DNA of 64,000 nucleotides from Desulfovibrio desulfuricans (GTDB taxonomy: Bacteria > Desulfobacterota > Desulfovibrionia > Desulfovibrionales > Desulfovibrionaceae): contig NZ_JANFYZ010000006.1 of assembly GCF_024460775.1 (NCBI RefSeq), forward strand, positions 181,106-245,105, read 5' to 3'. Made by a program: the position numbers and the translations under genes. Each line of letters begins with the position of its first letter. Within the stretch, counting starts at the first letter, position 1. This document shows positions 21,080 through 29,820 of this stretch, piece after piece. The notes under the pieces were generated by a model. It did not search any database. It was not told where the DNA came from and saw only the letters and a list, made by a program, of their open reading frames with translations.

Positions 21080-21142
21080 ATTGCGTGATGATAAAAATAA
21101 AAAAATTATATATATCAAATTATTACATAGAGGTATTCACTC

Positions 21143-21158
21143 TGGCATCAAACCTGCT
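21143..21158 (+). promoter_or_regulatory. Sigma-54 promoter of the dcuB-frdCAB operon
   Basis: TGGCATCAAACCTGCT has GG and GC at the exact -24/-12 spacing. Its twin before the fumarase genes differs by one base. Transcription should begin near 21168, leaving a leader of about 115 nt that includes a TCAGCCA/TGGCTGA hairpin at 21223-21240. Confidence 0.75.
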
Positions 21159-21282
21159 TTCTCCCCCGTTATCTGTCACGCGCTGCATGTAAGGCGGTAG
21201 TTCCAAAGCACTATCGTGCAGTTCAGCCATGTGTGGCTGAGCGGTCATATCATGAAACAAAATAACGAAAATGGGAGATTTC

Positions 21283-22626
21283 ATGCTGACACTGCAACTT
21301 TGTGTCATTCTGGCCTGTCTGCTGTTGGGTACACGATACGGCGGCATGGGGCTGGGCCTCATCAGCGGCATTGGTTTGTTCATTCTCTGTTTTGTTTTCA
21401 ACGTGCAGCCGGGCAAGCCGCCCGTCGATGTCATTCTTACGATTCTGGCCGTTATAGGTTGCGCGGCCACGCTGCAAACGGCTGGTGGGCTCGATGTGCT
21501 CATGCGTGTGGCGGAACGCCTGCTTCGCAAACACCCGGAACACATCACCCTGCTGGCTCCCATTACCACTTGGTTTCTTACGCTGCTGTGCGGTACCGGC
21601 CATGTGGCGTACACCATGTTCCCCATTATCTATGATATTGCCATCAACAAGGGCATCCGTCCTGAAAGACCTATGGCTGTCGCTTCTGTTTCGGCGCAAA
21701 TAGGTATCTGCGCATCGCCCGTTTCTGTGGCTGTTGTTTCGATGGTTTCCATGCTCGGGCAAGCCCACGGCGTTGGAACAGCCATAAGCATTGTCACCTT
21801 GTTGGCCATTTCCATTCCGTCCACCTTTGTGGGTGTACTGTGCGCTGGTTTGTGGTCCATGCACCGTGGCAAAGACCTGGACAAGGATCCGGAATTCCAG
21901 AAGCGCCTGGCCGACCCGGAAACCAAGGCATACATATACGGCGGTGGCAGCACATTGATGGACAAGGTGTTTCCCCCGGAAGCCTTCCGCGCCGTGTGGT
22001 TCTTTTTTGCAGCAATAGCCGCCGTGGTGGTGCTGGGCGCCTTTGAAGGATTGCGCCCCTCTTTCGGCCCGGCCAACAAGCTCGTGCCCCTTTCCATGAA
22101 CATTGTCATTCAGATGATCATGCTCATTGCTGGCGCGTGCATCCTTATGTTCTGCAAGGTCAAGCAGCAGGCCATATCGAGCAGTGCGGTCTTCAAGGCC
22201 GGCATGGTCGCCATCTTTTCCGTTTTTGGCGTGGCCTGGATGACTGACAGCTTCTTCCATGCCCACCTTGCATTCATCAAAACGGAACTGGCAAGCGTGG
22301 TGACGGCTTATCCCTGGACGTACGCTCTGGTGCTTGTGTTTGTCTCCAAGCTTGTGAACAGCCAGGCGGCCGCACTGGCGGCGGTTGTTCCCCTTGGCCT
22401 CAGCCTCGGTCTTGAGCCCAAGCTGCTTCTGGCCTTCATGCCCATGTGCTACGGCTACTTTATCCTGCCCACCTATCCCAGCGATCTGGCCTGCATCAAT
22501 TTTGACAGATCGGGCACCACGTGCATCGGCAAGTTCATCATCAATCACAGTTTCATTATCCCTGGTGCCATAGGCATTACCGTGGGCACGCTTGTAAGCT
22601 ACGCCCTGGTCATGACTTTTCTGTAA
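21283..22626 (+). CDS. dcuB: Anaerobic C4-dicarboxylate transporter, DcuA/DcuB family
   Basis: A 447-residue inner-membrane protein, the same length as E. coli DcuB, with about ten or more hydrophobic segments. Family stretches include GKPPVDVILTILAVIGCAATLQ near the N-terminus and CYGYFILPTYPSDLACINFDRSG split over the C-terminal third. The ATG at 21283 is preferred to 21271 because GGGAG ends 5 bp before it. It probably exchanges external fumarate for succinate and so feeds the fumarate reductase genes 33 bp downstream. DcuA and DcuB cannot be told apart with certainty; context favours DcuB. Confidence 0.9.
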   Translation: MLTLQLCVILACLLLGTRYGGMGLGLISGIGLFILCFVFNVQPGKPPVDVILTILAVIGCAATLQTAGGLDVLMRVAERLLRKHPEHITLLAPITTWFLTLLCGTGHVAYTMFPIIYDIAINKGIRPERPMAVASVSAQIGICASPVSVAVVSMVSMLGQAHGVGTAISIVTLLAISIPSTFVGVLCAGLWSMHRGKDLDKDPEFQKRLADPETKAYIYGGGSTLMDKVFPPEAFRAVWFFFAAIAAVVVLGAFEGLRPSFGPANKLVPLSMNIVIQMIMLIAGACILMFCKVKQQAISSSAVFKAGMVAIFSVFGVAWMTDSFFHAHLAFIKTELASVVTAYPWTYALVLVFVSKLVNSQAAALAAVVPLGLSLGLEPKLLLAFMPMCYGYFILPTYPSDLACINFDRSGTTCIGKFIINHSFIIPGAIGITVGTLVSYALVMTFL

Positions 22627-22659
22627 CCAGCATGCACGACAGGGATATCGGGAGAAATT

Positions 22660-23310
22660 ATGAGTCAGGTTTTGTACAATGCCGGGGAATCCCCGCACAT
22701 CAGATCTGAATCGCGGCTGGATTTTTTCCAGGCGATATCAGGCGTGCTGCTCATCGCCTTTCTTTGGGCACATCTGCTCATGGTGGGCAGTGTTATCATT
22801 AGCCCTTCTGCCATGAATGCTCTTGGCTGGTTTCTTGAAACCACCTACATGGCCCAGATCGGCGGGCCAATCATCTTCGTGCTCATGGTGGCGCATTTTC
22901 TAATCGCCGCTCGCAAGATGCCTTTTGCAGCCGGGGAATGGGGCCTTTTCTGGAACCATGCAGTGCGCCTGCGGCACAAGGATACCTGGATGTGGATTGT
23001 GCAGGTTGCGACTGCTCTGGTCATTCTGATTATGGGCAGCATCCACATGTACACCATCCTCACCCATTTGCCCATTGACGCGGCCACGAGCGCAGCACGG
23101 GTGCGCGGCGGCTGGCTGCCGTTTTATCTGGTGCTGCTGCCTCTGGCCGAGCTGCATGTGGGCATCGGTTTTTACCGCCTTGGCGTGAAGTACGGTTTTA
23201 TAACAAGAAGCACGCGCTCCCGCTGGCAGCGTGGCGAGTATATGATGATGGGCGGTTTTGTGGCCATTGGCCTTATGACCCTGCTGCGCCTCTGGCTGCT
23301 GGCCGGATAG
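22660..23310 (+). CDS. frdC: Fumarate reductase dihaem cytochrome b subunit (Wolinella type)
   Basis: A 216-residue membrane anchor with five hydrophobic segments. Haem ligand His are at residues 38 (LWAHLL), 79 (MVAHFL), 129 (SIHMYT) and 166 (ELHVGI), matching the four axial ligands of the Wolinella succinogenes enzyme. E164, two residues before the last His, matches the Glu of the proposed proton pathway there. The electron donor is likely menaquinol. The order C-A-B is that of epsilon- and deltaproteobacteria. Confidence 0.95.
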   Translation: MSQVLYNAGESPHIRSESRLDFFQAISGVLLIAFLWAHLLMVGSVIISPSAMNALGWFLETTYMAQIGGPIIFVLMVAHFLIAARKMPFAAGEWGLFWNHAVRLRHKDTWMWIVQVATALVILIMGSIHMYTILTHLPIDAATSAARVRGGWLPFYLVLLPLAELHVGIGFYRLGVKYGFITRSTRSRWQRGEYMMMGGFVAIGLMTLLRLWLLAG

Positions 23311-23320
23311 GAGGACTTAC

Positions 23321-25171
23321 GTGCGAGTTTTTCAGACTGATCTGCTCTGCATAGGTGCCGGACTCGCCGGCGAGCGCGTTGCCGTGGAAGCGGCCCAGGC
23401 CGGGTTTGACGTTATCTGCCTGTCTCTTGTTCCTCCACGCCGTTCGCATTCATCGGCGGCGCAGGGGGGGATGCAGGCGGCCCTCGGCAACTCCATCATG
23501 GGCGAAGGCGACAGCCCCGACGTGCATTTTATGGATACCGTTAAAGGTTCCGACTGGGGCTGCGACCAGGAAGTGGCCCGCATTTTTGCAGACACTGCGC
23601 CCATAGCCATGCGCGAGATGGCCTATCTTGGCGTGCCCTGGAACCGCGTGGAACCTGGCGAACATACCTACTTTAAGGGAGGCAAGCCCTTTCAGGCAAA
23701 GGAAAAAGCCGAAAACGCTGGCCTCATTCACGCCCGCGCCTTTGGCGGAACAGCCAAATGGCGCACCTGCTATACAGCGGACGGCACAGGACATTCCGTG
23801 CTCTTCACCCTGGATAACCGCCTGCTGCAACTGGGTGTGGACGTGCACGACCGCATGCAGGCCGAAGCGCTCATTCATGACGGGCAGACCTGCCAGGGCT
23901 GCGTTGCACGCTGTTTGCGCACTGGCGAACTGGTGGCCTATCTGGCGCGCGCAACGCTTATTGCCACAGGCGGTTACGGGCGCATTTATCGCGCCACAAC
24001 CAACGCCGTCATTTGTGATGGTGGAGGGCAGATAGCCGCTCTGGAAACCGGCCTGGTACCCATGGGCAACATGGAGGCCGTGCAGTTTCACCCCACGGGT
24101 ACAGTGCCCACCGACATCCTTGTTACCGAAGGCTGCCGGGGTGACGGCGGAACCCTGCTTGACGTCAACGGCTATCGTTTCATGCCCGACTACGAACCGG
24201 AAAAAGCAGAGCTGGCCTCCCGCGATGTGGTTTCCCGGCGCATGACCGAGCACATGCGCAAGGGGTTTGGCGTAAAAAGCCCGTATGGCGACCACCTGTG
24301 GCTGGATATCCGCCATCTGGGTGAAAAGCACATCACCACTAATCTGCGTGAAGTATATGAAATAGCCACAAATTTTCTTGGCGTTGATCCCATTCACCAG
24401 CCCATTCCCGTGCGCCCGACCCAACACTACAGCATGGGCGGCGTACGCACCGACAAGGACGGTGCGGCCTACGGTCTGAAAGGCCTGTATGCCGCAGGCG
24501 AGGCCGCCTGCTGGGACATGCACGGTTTTAACCGCCTGGGGGGCAACTCCTTGTCCGAGACAATTGTCGCTGGCCGTGTAGTGGGTGCCAAAATTGTGGA
24601 ATTTCTTCAGGGGCACGACTCTGTGTTTTCCACAGCCGCCATGCGTGATGCGGAAAACCTGGTCAAAAGCCGCATAGCGGCCTTGTGCCGTGGCGGAAGT
24701 GAAAACTGCTTTACGCTGCGCAACGCCATGCAGGACGTCATGATGGAGCATGTGGGCATTTTCCGTAACGGCCAGGACCTGGAAGAAGGCGTGGAAAAAC
24801 TTCAGGATCTGCTTGAGCGCTGTAAAAATATCGGGCTCAGCGGCACATCCGGCAGCGCGTTCAGTCCTGAAATTTCCACTGCCCTGCGCATGCCCGGCAT
24901 GATCAAGCTTGCACTGTGCACTGCCTATGGAGCGCTCATGCGCACCGAAAGCCGTGGAGCGCACACGCGTGAAGACTTCCCCGAGCGCAATGACCAGCAG
25001 TGGCTCAACCGCACTCTGGCGCACTGGAAAGAAGGTGATAGCTTGCCGACACTCAGCTACGAGCCGGCAACTCCGTGGTATGAAATTCCCCCGGGTGAAC
25101 GAGGCTACGGCGGTGGCAAAATCATTGCCGCCGAGATTTCTCCCGGCATGATCAAGAAGCAAGGAGCATAG
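23321..25171 (+). CDS. frdA: Fumarate reductase flavoprotein subunit (GTG start)
   Basis: A 616-residue catalytic subunit that reduces fumarate to succinate on the cytoplasmic face. The FAD-binding GAGLAG is at residues 12-17; H43 in RSHSSAAQGG is the covalent FAD ligand. Active-site segments are FHPTGT, EGCRGDGGTLLD, PTQHYSMGG and NRLGGNSLSE. The start is GTG at 23321 with GGAGG 7 bp upstream. Length fits fumarate reductase or succinate dehydrogenase; the direction is inferred from dcuB and the cytochrome type. Confidence 0.95.
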   Translation: MRVFQTDLLCIGAGLAGERVAVEAAQAGFDVICLSLVPPRRSHSSAAQGGMQAALGNSIMGEGDSPDVHFMDTVKGSDWGCDQEVARIFADTAPIAMREMAYLGVPWNRVEPGEHTYFKGGKPFQAKEKAENAGLIHARAFGGTAKWRTCYTADGTGHSVLFTLDNRLLQLGVDVHDRMQAEALIHDGQTCQGCVARCLRTGELVAYLARATLIATGGYGRIYRATTNAVICDGGGQIAALETGLVPMGNMEAVQFHPTGTVPTDILVTEGCRGDGGTLLDVNGYRFMPDYEPEKAELASRDVVSRRMTEHMRKGFGVKSPYGDHLWLDIRHLGEKHITTNLREVYEIATNFLGVDPIHQPIPVRPTQHYSMGGVRTDKDGAAYGLKGLYAAGEAACWDMHGFNRLGGNSLSETIVAGRVVGAKIVEFLQGHDSVFSTAAMRDAENLVKSRIAALCRGGSENCFTLRNAMQDVMMEHVGIFRNGQDLEEGVEKLQDLLERCKNIGLSGTSGSAFSPEISTALRMPGMIKLALCTAYGALMRTESRGAHTREDFPERNDQQWLNRTLAHWKEGDSLPTLSYEPATPWYEIPPGERGYGGGKIIAAEISPGMIKKQGA

Positions 25172-25173
25172 GC

Positions 25174-25956
25174 ATGGCACGCACTCTTCATCTGGAGATA
25201 TTCCGGCATAATCCCTCTGACCCGGAATCAAAACCGCGCATGCAGCACTTTGAGATGGAAGAAACCGCGAGCATGACGCTCTTTCTGGTGCTTTCGCAGA
25301 TCCGCGAAACCATGGACGCTACGCTCCAGTTTGATTTCTGCTGCCGCGCGGGCATCTGCGGTTCATGCGCCATGGTCATTAATGGCCGCCCCGGTCTTGC
25401 CTGCCACACGCGCACTTCCGACCTGCCCGATCACATCAGCCTGCATCCTCTGCCGGTGTTCAAACTGCTGGGGGACCTTTCAGTGGACACGGGCACATGG
25501 TTCAGACAGGTAGGGCAGAAAATCGAGTCATGGGTTCATACCAGCAAACCCTTTGAACCCCATGCCCCGGAAGAGCGCATGACCAACACGCTTGCCAACG
25601 AAATCTTTGAACTTGACCGCTGCGTTGAATGCGGCTGCTGCGTGGCGGCGTGCGGCACGGCCCTTATGCGCAACGACTTCATCGGGGCTACAAGTATCAA
25701 CCGTCTGGCGCGGTTTTATATAGACCCTCGTGATGAACGCACAAGCGATAGCTTTTATGAACTGATCGGAGACGATTCCGGCGTTTTTGGTTGCATGGGC
25801 CTGCTGGCCTGCGAAGATGTCTGCCCCAAGAGAATACCGCTTCAGGATCAGCTGGGCATCATGCGGCGCATGGCCACGCTGGAATCCGTACGCGGCATCT
25901 TGCCCAGCGCAATCCGCAAAAAGTTTCTAGGCTGCAAAGAAAGTTGCAGTTGCTGA
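25174..25956 (+). CDS. frdB: Fumarate reductase iron-sulfur subunit
   Basis: A 260-residue electron-transfer subunit. The [2Fe-2S] cluster motif is CCRAGICGSC with a further Cys at residue 77. The [4Fe-4S] cluster is in CVECGCCVAACG, and the [3Fe-4S] cluster in CMGLLACEDVCPK. It ends with an unusual Cys-rich tail, CKESCSC. The gene starts 2 bp after frdA with AAGGAGC before the ATG. Confidence 0.95.
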   Translation: MARTLHLEIFRHNPSDPESKPRMQHFEMEETASMTLFLVLSQIRETMDATLQFDFCCRAGICGSCAMVINGRPGLACHTRTSDLPDHISLHPLPVFKLLGDLSVDTGTWFRQVGQKIESWVHTSKPFEPHAPEERMTNTLANEIFELDRCVECGCCVAACGTALMRNDFIGATSINRLARFYIDPRDERTSDSFYELIGDDSGVFGCMGLLACEDVCPKRIPLQDQLGIMRRMATLESVRGILPSAIRKKFLGCKESCSC

Positions 25957-26004
25957 AATTGTATTGGTTATGAAAACTGTTGAAATGCACCATTGGAGGC
26001 CAAG

Positions 26005-26073
26005 AACAAAACTATTGCCTGTTTTGTTGTAGCCCTTGCAGAAGGGGGCAAGCCATACTGCCCCCTTCTGCAA
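26005..26073 (+). terminator. Two-hairpin terminator of the frd operon
   Basis: A small stem AACAAAAC/GTTTTGTT (26005-26012 with 26021-26028) is followed by a strong 15-bp stem (26036-26050 with 26059-26073). AATAGCTTTTT lies after the second stem. Confidence 0.8.
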
Positions 26074-26149
26074 AATAGCTTTTTCCAGCGGCTATACGCG
26101 TGGTTCCACACTGCGCGCATGTAGCGATCTGTATTCTGTGCCATGCATA

Positions 26150-26168
26150 TAACATAAAATATATGTTA
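26150..26168. promoter_or_regulatory. Inverted repeat before the two-component genes
   Basis: TAACATA-AAATA-TATGTTA is a perfect 7-bp inverted repeat 39 bp before the kinase ATG. It includes TATAAC (26148-26153) and GTTAAT (26165-26170), close to the half-sites in the cassettes flanking this locus. Autoregulation is inferred. Confidence 0.45.
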
Positions 26169-26207
26169 ATGAGTTGACGCTTTAGAAAAAACACGGCAGG
26201 AATAACC

Positions 26208-27947
26208 ATGGTTACACTATTGGTACGCATGCTTCTGGCGCTCCTGCTTCTTTCTACTGCCGTTTCCTACTCCGCAGCAGTGGAATATAGTGAAAATGAT
26301 ACATCCGCAGAGCCCCCTGGGGTTCTGCGCTCCTTGCTTGTTGGCGGTGACCGTGACTACCCGCCTTATGAATTCCTCGACAAAAACGGCAAGCCTGCCG
26401 GATTCAATGTTGATCTGACCCGTGCTGTCGCAGAAACAATGGGTATGCAGGTTGAGTTCCGCCTTGGCGGCTGGTCTTCTGAACTGGCAGCTCTCAAACG
26501 GGGAGATCTGGACATGCTTCAGGGGATGACCTCTTCCGAAGATCGTTCCAGGTATTTGGATTTCGTACCGCATACCATTGTCAATCATGCCATTTTTGCA
26601 CGCAGGGATACTCCTCCTGTTTCTTCACTTGATGAGCTTGAGGGAAAAAAAGTTATAGTCCATCGAGCTGGCTACATGAATGAAGTGCTGGCCTCCAAAG
26701 GGTTTGCGCAGGATCTGATTCTTACCGACACCCCTGCCGACGGGCTGCGCCTGTTGGCCTCAGGCCAGGGCGAATATGCCGTGGTGGCTGTTTTGCCAGG
26801 CAACTACATTATCCGGGAGAACAAACTGCACAATCTTTACGTTGTGGTCAGTTCTGTGGCCTCGGTGCGCTATGGGTACGCGGCGCTCAAGGGCAATGAA
26901 ATGCTCATGTCCCGGCTGAGCGAAGGATTGGCCATCCTGCGGGAAACCGGGCGCTATCAGGCTATCCACGACAAATGGCTGGGCGTGCTGGAAACCGGGA
27001 AAGTTCGGTGGGAAACCGTGGCCCTGTACGCCGGGGCGATTATTGTGCCCCTGCTGATAGTGCTTGGTGGCGTAGTGCTGTGGACGCATATTCTGCGCAA
27101 GCAGGTGGCGCAACGCACCCGCTCGCTGAGCATGGCGCTTGATGAACTTTCGCGCAACCAGCGCCAGCTGGTGCAGGCCGATAAAATGGCGGCATTGGGC
27201 ATACTTGTGTCTGGTGTTGCCCATGAGATTAACAATCCCAATGGCCTGATTCTTCTTAATATTCCAATTCTTCGCAGAGTGTTGGCCGATGTGACGCGCA
27301 TGCTCGATGAACTGCGTGAGCGCGAAGGATCGTTTACACTGGGCGGCATTTCCTATGAACGCATGCGTAGCGAACTGCCCATGATGCTCGACGAAATGCA
27401 GGAAGGCGCGTTGCGGATAAAGCGTATTGTTAATGATCTTAAGGATTTTGCACGGCGTGAAGAGGGCGTGGGAAAGTCCCTCATCGACATAAACGATGCC
27501 TCGCGCAAGGCCGTGCGCCTTGTTGAATCCACCATCCGCAAGCACACCGACCATTTTTCCGCCAACTACGAGGACGATTTGCCCTTTGTGTGGGGCAGCT
27601 CCCAACGCATCGAACAGGTTGTGGTCAATCTGGTGCTCAATGCCTGTCAGGCTTTGCCGGACAAGTCTCGAGCGATTGTCATAACCACACATTACGACCC
27701 GGAAAAGGCAGTTGTTGATTTGTGTGTGCGGGATGAGGGGACGGGCATCAATCCCGAGCAGTTGCAGCATCTGACTGACCCCTTTTTTACCACCAAGCGT
27801 GAAACAGGGGGCACAGGGCTGGGGCTGTCCGTCTCCGCGGGCATTCTGAAAGAGCACGGTGGTACGCTGACTTTTGAATCATGCCCAGGGTGCTGGACAA
27901 AAGCCACACTGACAATCCCTGTGCCCAAGGAGAACTGCGACCAATGA
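26208..27947 (+). CDS. Sensor histidine kinase with periplasmic SBP_bac_3 domain
   Basis: A 579-residue membrane kinase. Residues 1-25 are a signal or TM1 segment. Residues about 40-265 are a family-3 solute-binding domain (GGDRDYPPYEFLDKNGKPAG, then TSSEDRSRYLDF and a closing GRYQAIHDKW). TM2 is near 268-295, then a coiled coil. The dimerisation box has the phospho-His in VAHEINNPNG, followed by N box NLVLNACQAL, and G boxes DEGTGI and GGTGLGLS. It overlaps the regulator gene by 4 bp (ATGA). The ligand is unknown; the domain family usually binds amino acids, and the context suggests a C4-dicarboxylate or aspartate. Confidence 0.9.
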   Translation: MVTLLVRMLLALLLLSTAVSYSAAVEYSENDTSAEPPGVLRSLLVGGDRDYPPYEFLDKNGKPAGFNVDLTRAVAETMGMQVEFRLGGWSSELAALKRGDLDMLQGMTSSEDRSRYLDFVPHTIVNHAIFARRDTPPVSSLDELEGKKVIVHRAGYMNEVLASKGFAQDLILTDTPADGLRLLASGQGEYAVVAVLPGNYIIRENKLHNLYVVVSSVASVRYGYAALKGNEMLMSRLSEGLAILRETGRYQAIHDKWLGVLETGKVRWETVALYAGAIIVPLLIVLGGVVLWTHILRKQVAQRTRSLSMALDELSRNQRQLVQADKMAALGILVSGVAHEINNPNGLILLNIPILRRVLADVTRMLDELREREGSFTLGGISYERMRSELPMMLDEMQEGALRIKRIVNDLKDFARREEGVGKSLIDINDASRKAVRLVESTIRKHTDHFSANYEDDLPFVWGSSQRIEQVVVNLVLNACQALPDKSRAIVITTHYDPEKAVVDLCVRDEGTGINPEQLQHLTDPFFTTKRETGGTGLGLSVSAGILKEHGGTLTFESCPGCWTKATLTIPVPKENCDQ

Positions 27948-29365
27948 ACCCCGCCCTCAATCCAGATTTCGGTATTCTCATAGTGGATGACGAGCCCGCC
28001 TGGCTGCGGGCCCTTTCGCTCACGCTGGAGTCATCAGCAGGCATCACAAATGTCTTTTTGTGTGAGGACAGCCGCAAGGCTTTGCCGCTATTGAGCAAGG
28101 GCAATATAGGCCTTGTGATTCTTGACCTGACCATGCCCCATATTTCCGGCGAGGAGATTTTGGCCTCAATTGCCGAGCAGTTTCCTGAAACGGCCTGTAT
28201 CATCATCAGCGGGGTCAGCCAGCTGGATACTGCCGTGCGCTGTATGAAGCTGGGCGCTTTTGACTATTACATCAAGACTGATGAGGAAGACCGCATTGTG
28301 GGCGGGGTGCAGCGCGCCATACGGATGCTGGAACTGCGCAGGGAAAATCTTGAAGTAAAAAACAGGCTTGTAGCGGGAGGGGCACAGCACCCTGAAGCCT
28401 TTGCTTCCATTATCACCCGTTCATGGACTATGCATGGCGTTTTTGCCTACATTGAGGCTGTTGCCAAAAGCCCCCAGCCTCTGCTTGTGACCGGTGAGTC
28501 CGGCGTAGGGAAGGAAAATCTGGTTGCGGCAGCCCATGCGATCAGTGGGCGTGACGGCCCATTGGTGGCTGTGAATGTTGCCGGGCTTGATGATGCCGTT
28601 TTTGCCGATACGCTTTTTGGACATGTGCGCGGCGCATACACCGGAGCTGCTACACCGCGTAAGGGCATGATAGAAGAGGCCGCCGGGGGGACGCTTTTTC
28701 TTGACGAAATCGGCGACCTTTCCCTGTCCTCGCAGGTCAAGCTTCTGCGGTTGCTTCAGGAAGGCGAATATTATCCCTTGGGCGCAGACCAGCCTAAACG
28801 TCTGCACGCCCGCATCATTGTGGCCACGCATCGTGATCTGGCTGTAGACGAGGCAGAAGGACGTTTTCGGCGTGATCTGTATTTTCGCCTGCGCACCCAC
28901 CATGTGCATATCCCGCCACTGCGTGAACGCGCTGAAGACATCGGCCTTTTGATGCGGCATTTTCTTGCCGAAGCTGCCAGTACCATGGGCAAAACTGCGC
29001 CTGCCATTCCTTCTGGTCTGGAAGAATATCTGTCGGTTTATGCCTTCCCCGGAAACGTACGCGAGCTGCGGGCCATGATTTATGATGCTGTGAGCCTCAG
29101 TAACGGCCCTGAATTGTCTACTATGGGCATTCAGGCCATTGTGGGATGCAACGCTTCACACCTGACATCCCTTGAGGCCACAGGCAATCCCTTTGCTGTG
29201 TGCGAGCATTTGCCCAGCCTTGCCGAGGCGGACAAACTGCTGATTTCCGAGGCTATGCTCAGGGCAGGGGGAAATCAGACCATGGCCGCACGATTGTTGG
29301 GCATTTCTCAGCCTGCGCTTTCCAAAAGGCTCAAATCATCCCGGGAAGTTGCTGACCAGAACTGA
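27944..29365 (+). CDS. NtrC-family sigma-54 response regulator
   Basis: A 473-residue activator. The receiver has DDE near residue 15 and phosphoacceptor Asp in VILDLTMPHISG. The AAA+ domain has Walker A GESGVGKE, the sigma-54 contact loop GAYTGA (GAFTGA type), and LFLDEIGDLSL for Walker B. The C-terminal Fis-type helix-turn-helix is GNQTMAARLLGISQPALSKR. The ATG at 27944 overlaps the kinase stop, so the longer upstream frame is not used. Its likely targets are the twin cassettes at 20964 and 29393. Confidence 0.93.
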   Translation: MNPALNPDFGILIVDDEPAWLRALSLTLESSAGITNVFLCEDSRKALPLLSKGNIGLVILDLTMPHISGEEILASIAEQFPETACIIISGVSQLDTAVRCMKLGAFDYYIKTDEEDRIVGGVQRAIRMLELRRENLEVKNRLVAGGAQHPEAFASIITRSWTMHGVFAYIEAVAKSPQPLLVTGESGVGKENLVAAAHAISGRDGPLVAVNVAGLDDAVFADTLFGHVRGAYTGAATPRKGMIEEAAGGTLFLDEIGDLSLSSQVKLLRLLQEGEYYPLGADQPKRLHARIIVATHRDLAVDEAEGRFRRDLYFRLRTHHVHIPPLRERAEDIGLLMRHFLAEAASTMGKTAPAIPSGLEEYLSVYAFPGNVRELRAMIYDAVSLSNGPELSTMGIQAIVGCNASHLTSLEATGNPFAVCEHLPSLAEADKLLISEAMLRAGGNQTMAARLLGISQPALSKRLKSSREVADQN

Positions 29366-29392
29366 CAATTCGCAGTTTTTGGGGGCGTGGCG

Positions 29393-29428
29393 TATAACTT
29401 TTATAATGCTCCAATACCGTTTGTTATA
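29393..29428. promoter_or_regulatory. Upstream inverted repeat of the fumarate cassette, copy B
   Basis: TATAAC (29393-29398) and GTTATA (29423-29428) repeat copy A with the same 30-bp step, the same TATAACTTTT and TGTTATAAAAG flanks, and then ACACAA (GCACAA in A). The spacer itself is largely different, which points to selection on the half-sites. Confidence 0.6.
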
Positions 29429-29472
29429 AAAGACACAAGCAAGAAAGGCTGCGATTTCTCCCTTGATATTCC

Positions 29473-29510
29473 ATCTCCGCCATAACTTTTGTTATGGCGG
29501 AGATTTTTTT
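29473..29510 (+). terminator. Terminator-like palindrome of cassette B
   Basis: A 14-bp stem (29473-29486 with 29491-29504) with loop TTTT is followed by six more T. The centre ATAAC-TTTT-GTTAT is the same as in cassette A, while the outer arms differ in compensating pairs. It can end the two-component transcript (108 bp past its stop) or be an enhancer site for the fumarase promoter, or both. Confidence 0.65.
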
Positions 29511-29570
29511 ATAGGGACGGAGTATTTGAAAAAATATTATACTTAAGGGTGTTATGAAAAAAATGAGAGA

Positions 29571-29586
29571 TGGCATCAAACATGCT
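29571..29586 (+). promoter_or_regulatory. Sigma-54 promoter of the fumarase operon
   Basis: TGGCATCAAACATGCT has exact -24/-12 spacing and one difference from the dcuB promoter. It lies 98 bp after the palindrome start, the same as in copy A. Transcription should begin near 29596, giving a leader of about 225 nt. Confidence 0.75.
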
Positions 29587-29820
29587 TTTCCACATTATAA
29601 ACCCACTCTGCAAAGGGCGGTAATGCTGGGGCCTTTGCGTCATTCGCCGTACATGATTGGGTTGCTGCACAGTATGGATGAGCAGCAAAAACAACTGCTC
29701 GAAATAAAGAGCTTCGGCGAGTTCAGCAGGACACATGATTTCCCCAATGTGATTTTAAGTATGCCTGCAGCTACCTTTTGCTGATAACCTTTTGCAACCT
29801 TAACGGAGCGCGAAAACAGT

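Noticed and set aside
29554..29784. A 76-codon frame before the fumarase genes
   Set aside because: Its first part overlaps the sigma-54 promoter, so the predicted fumarase mRNA cannot contain its start. A shorter internal frame is kept only as a finding.
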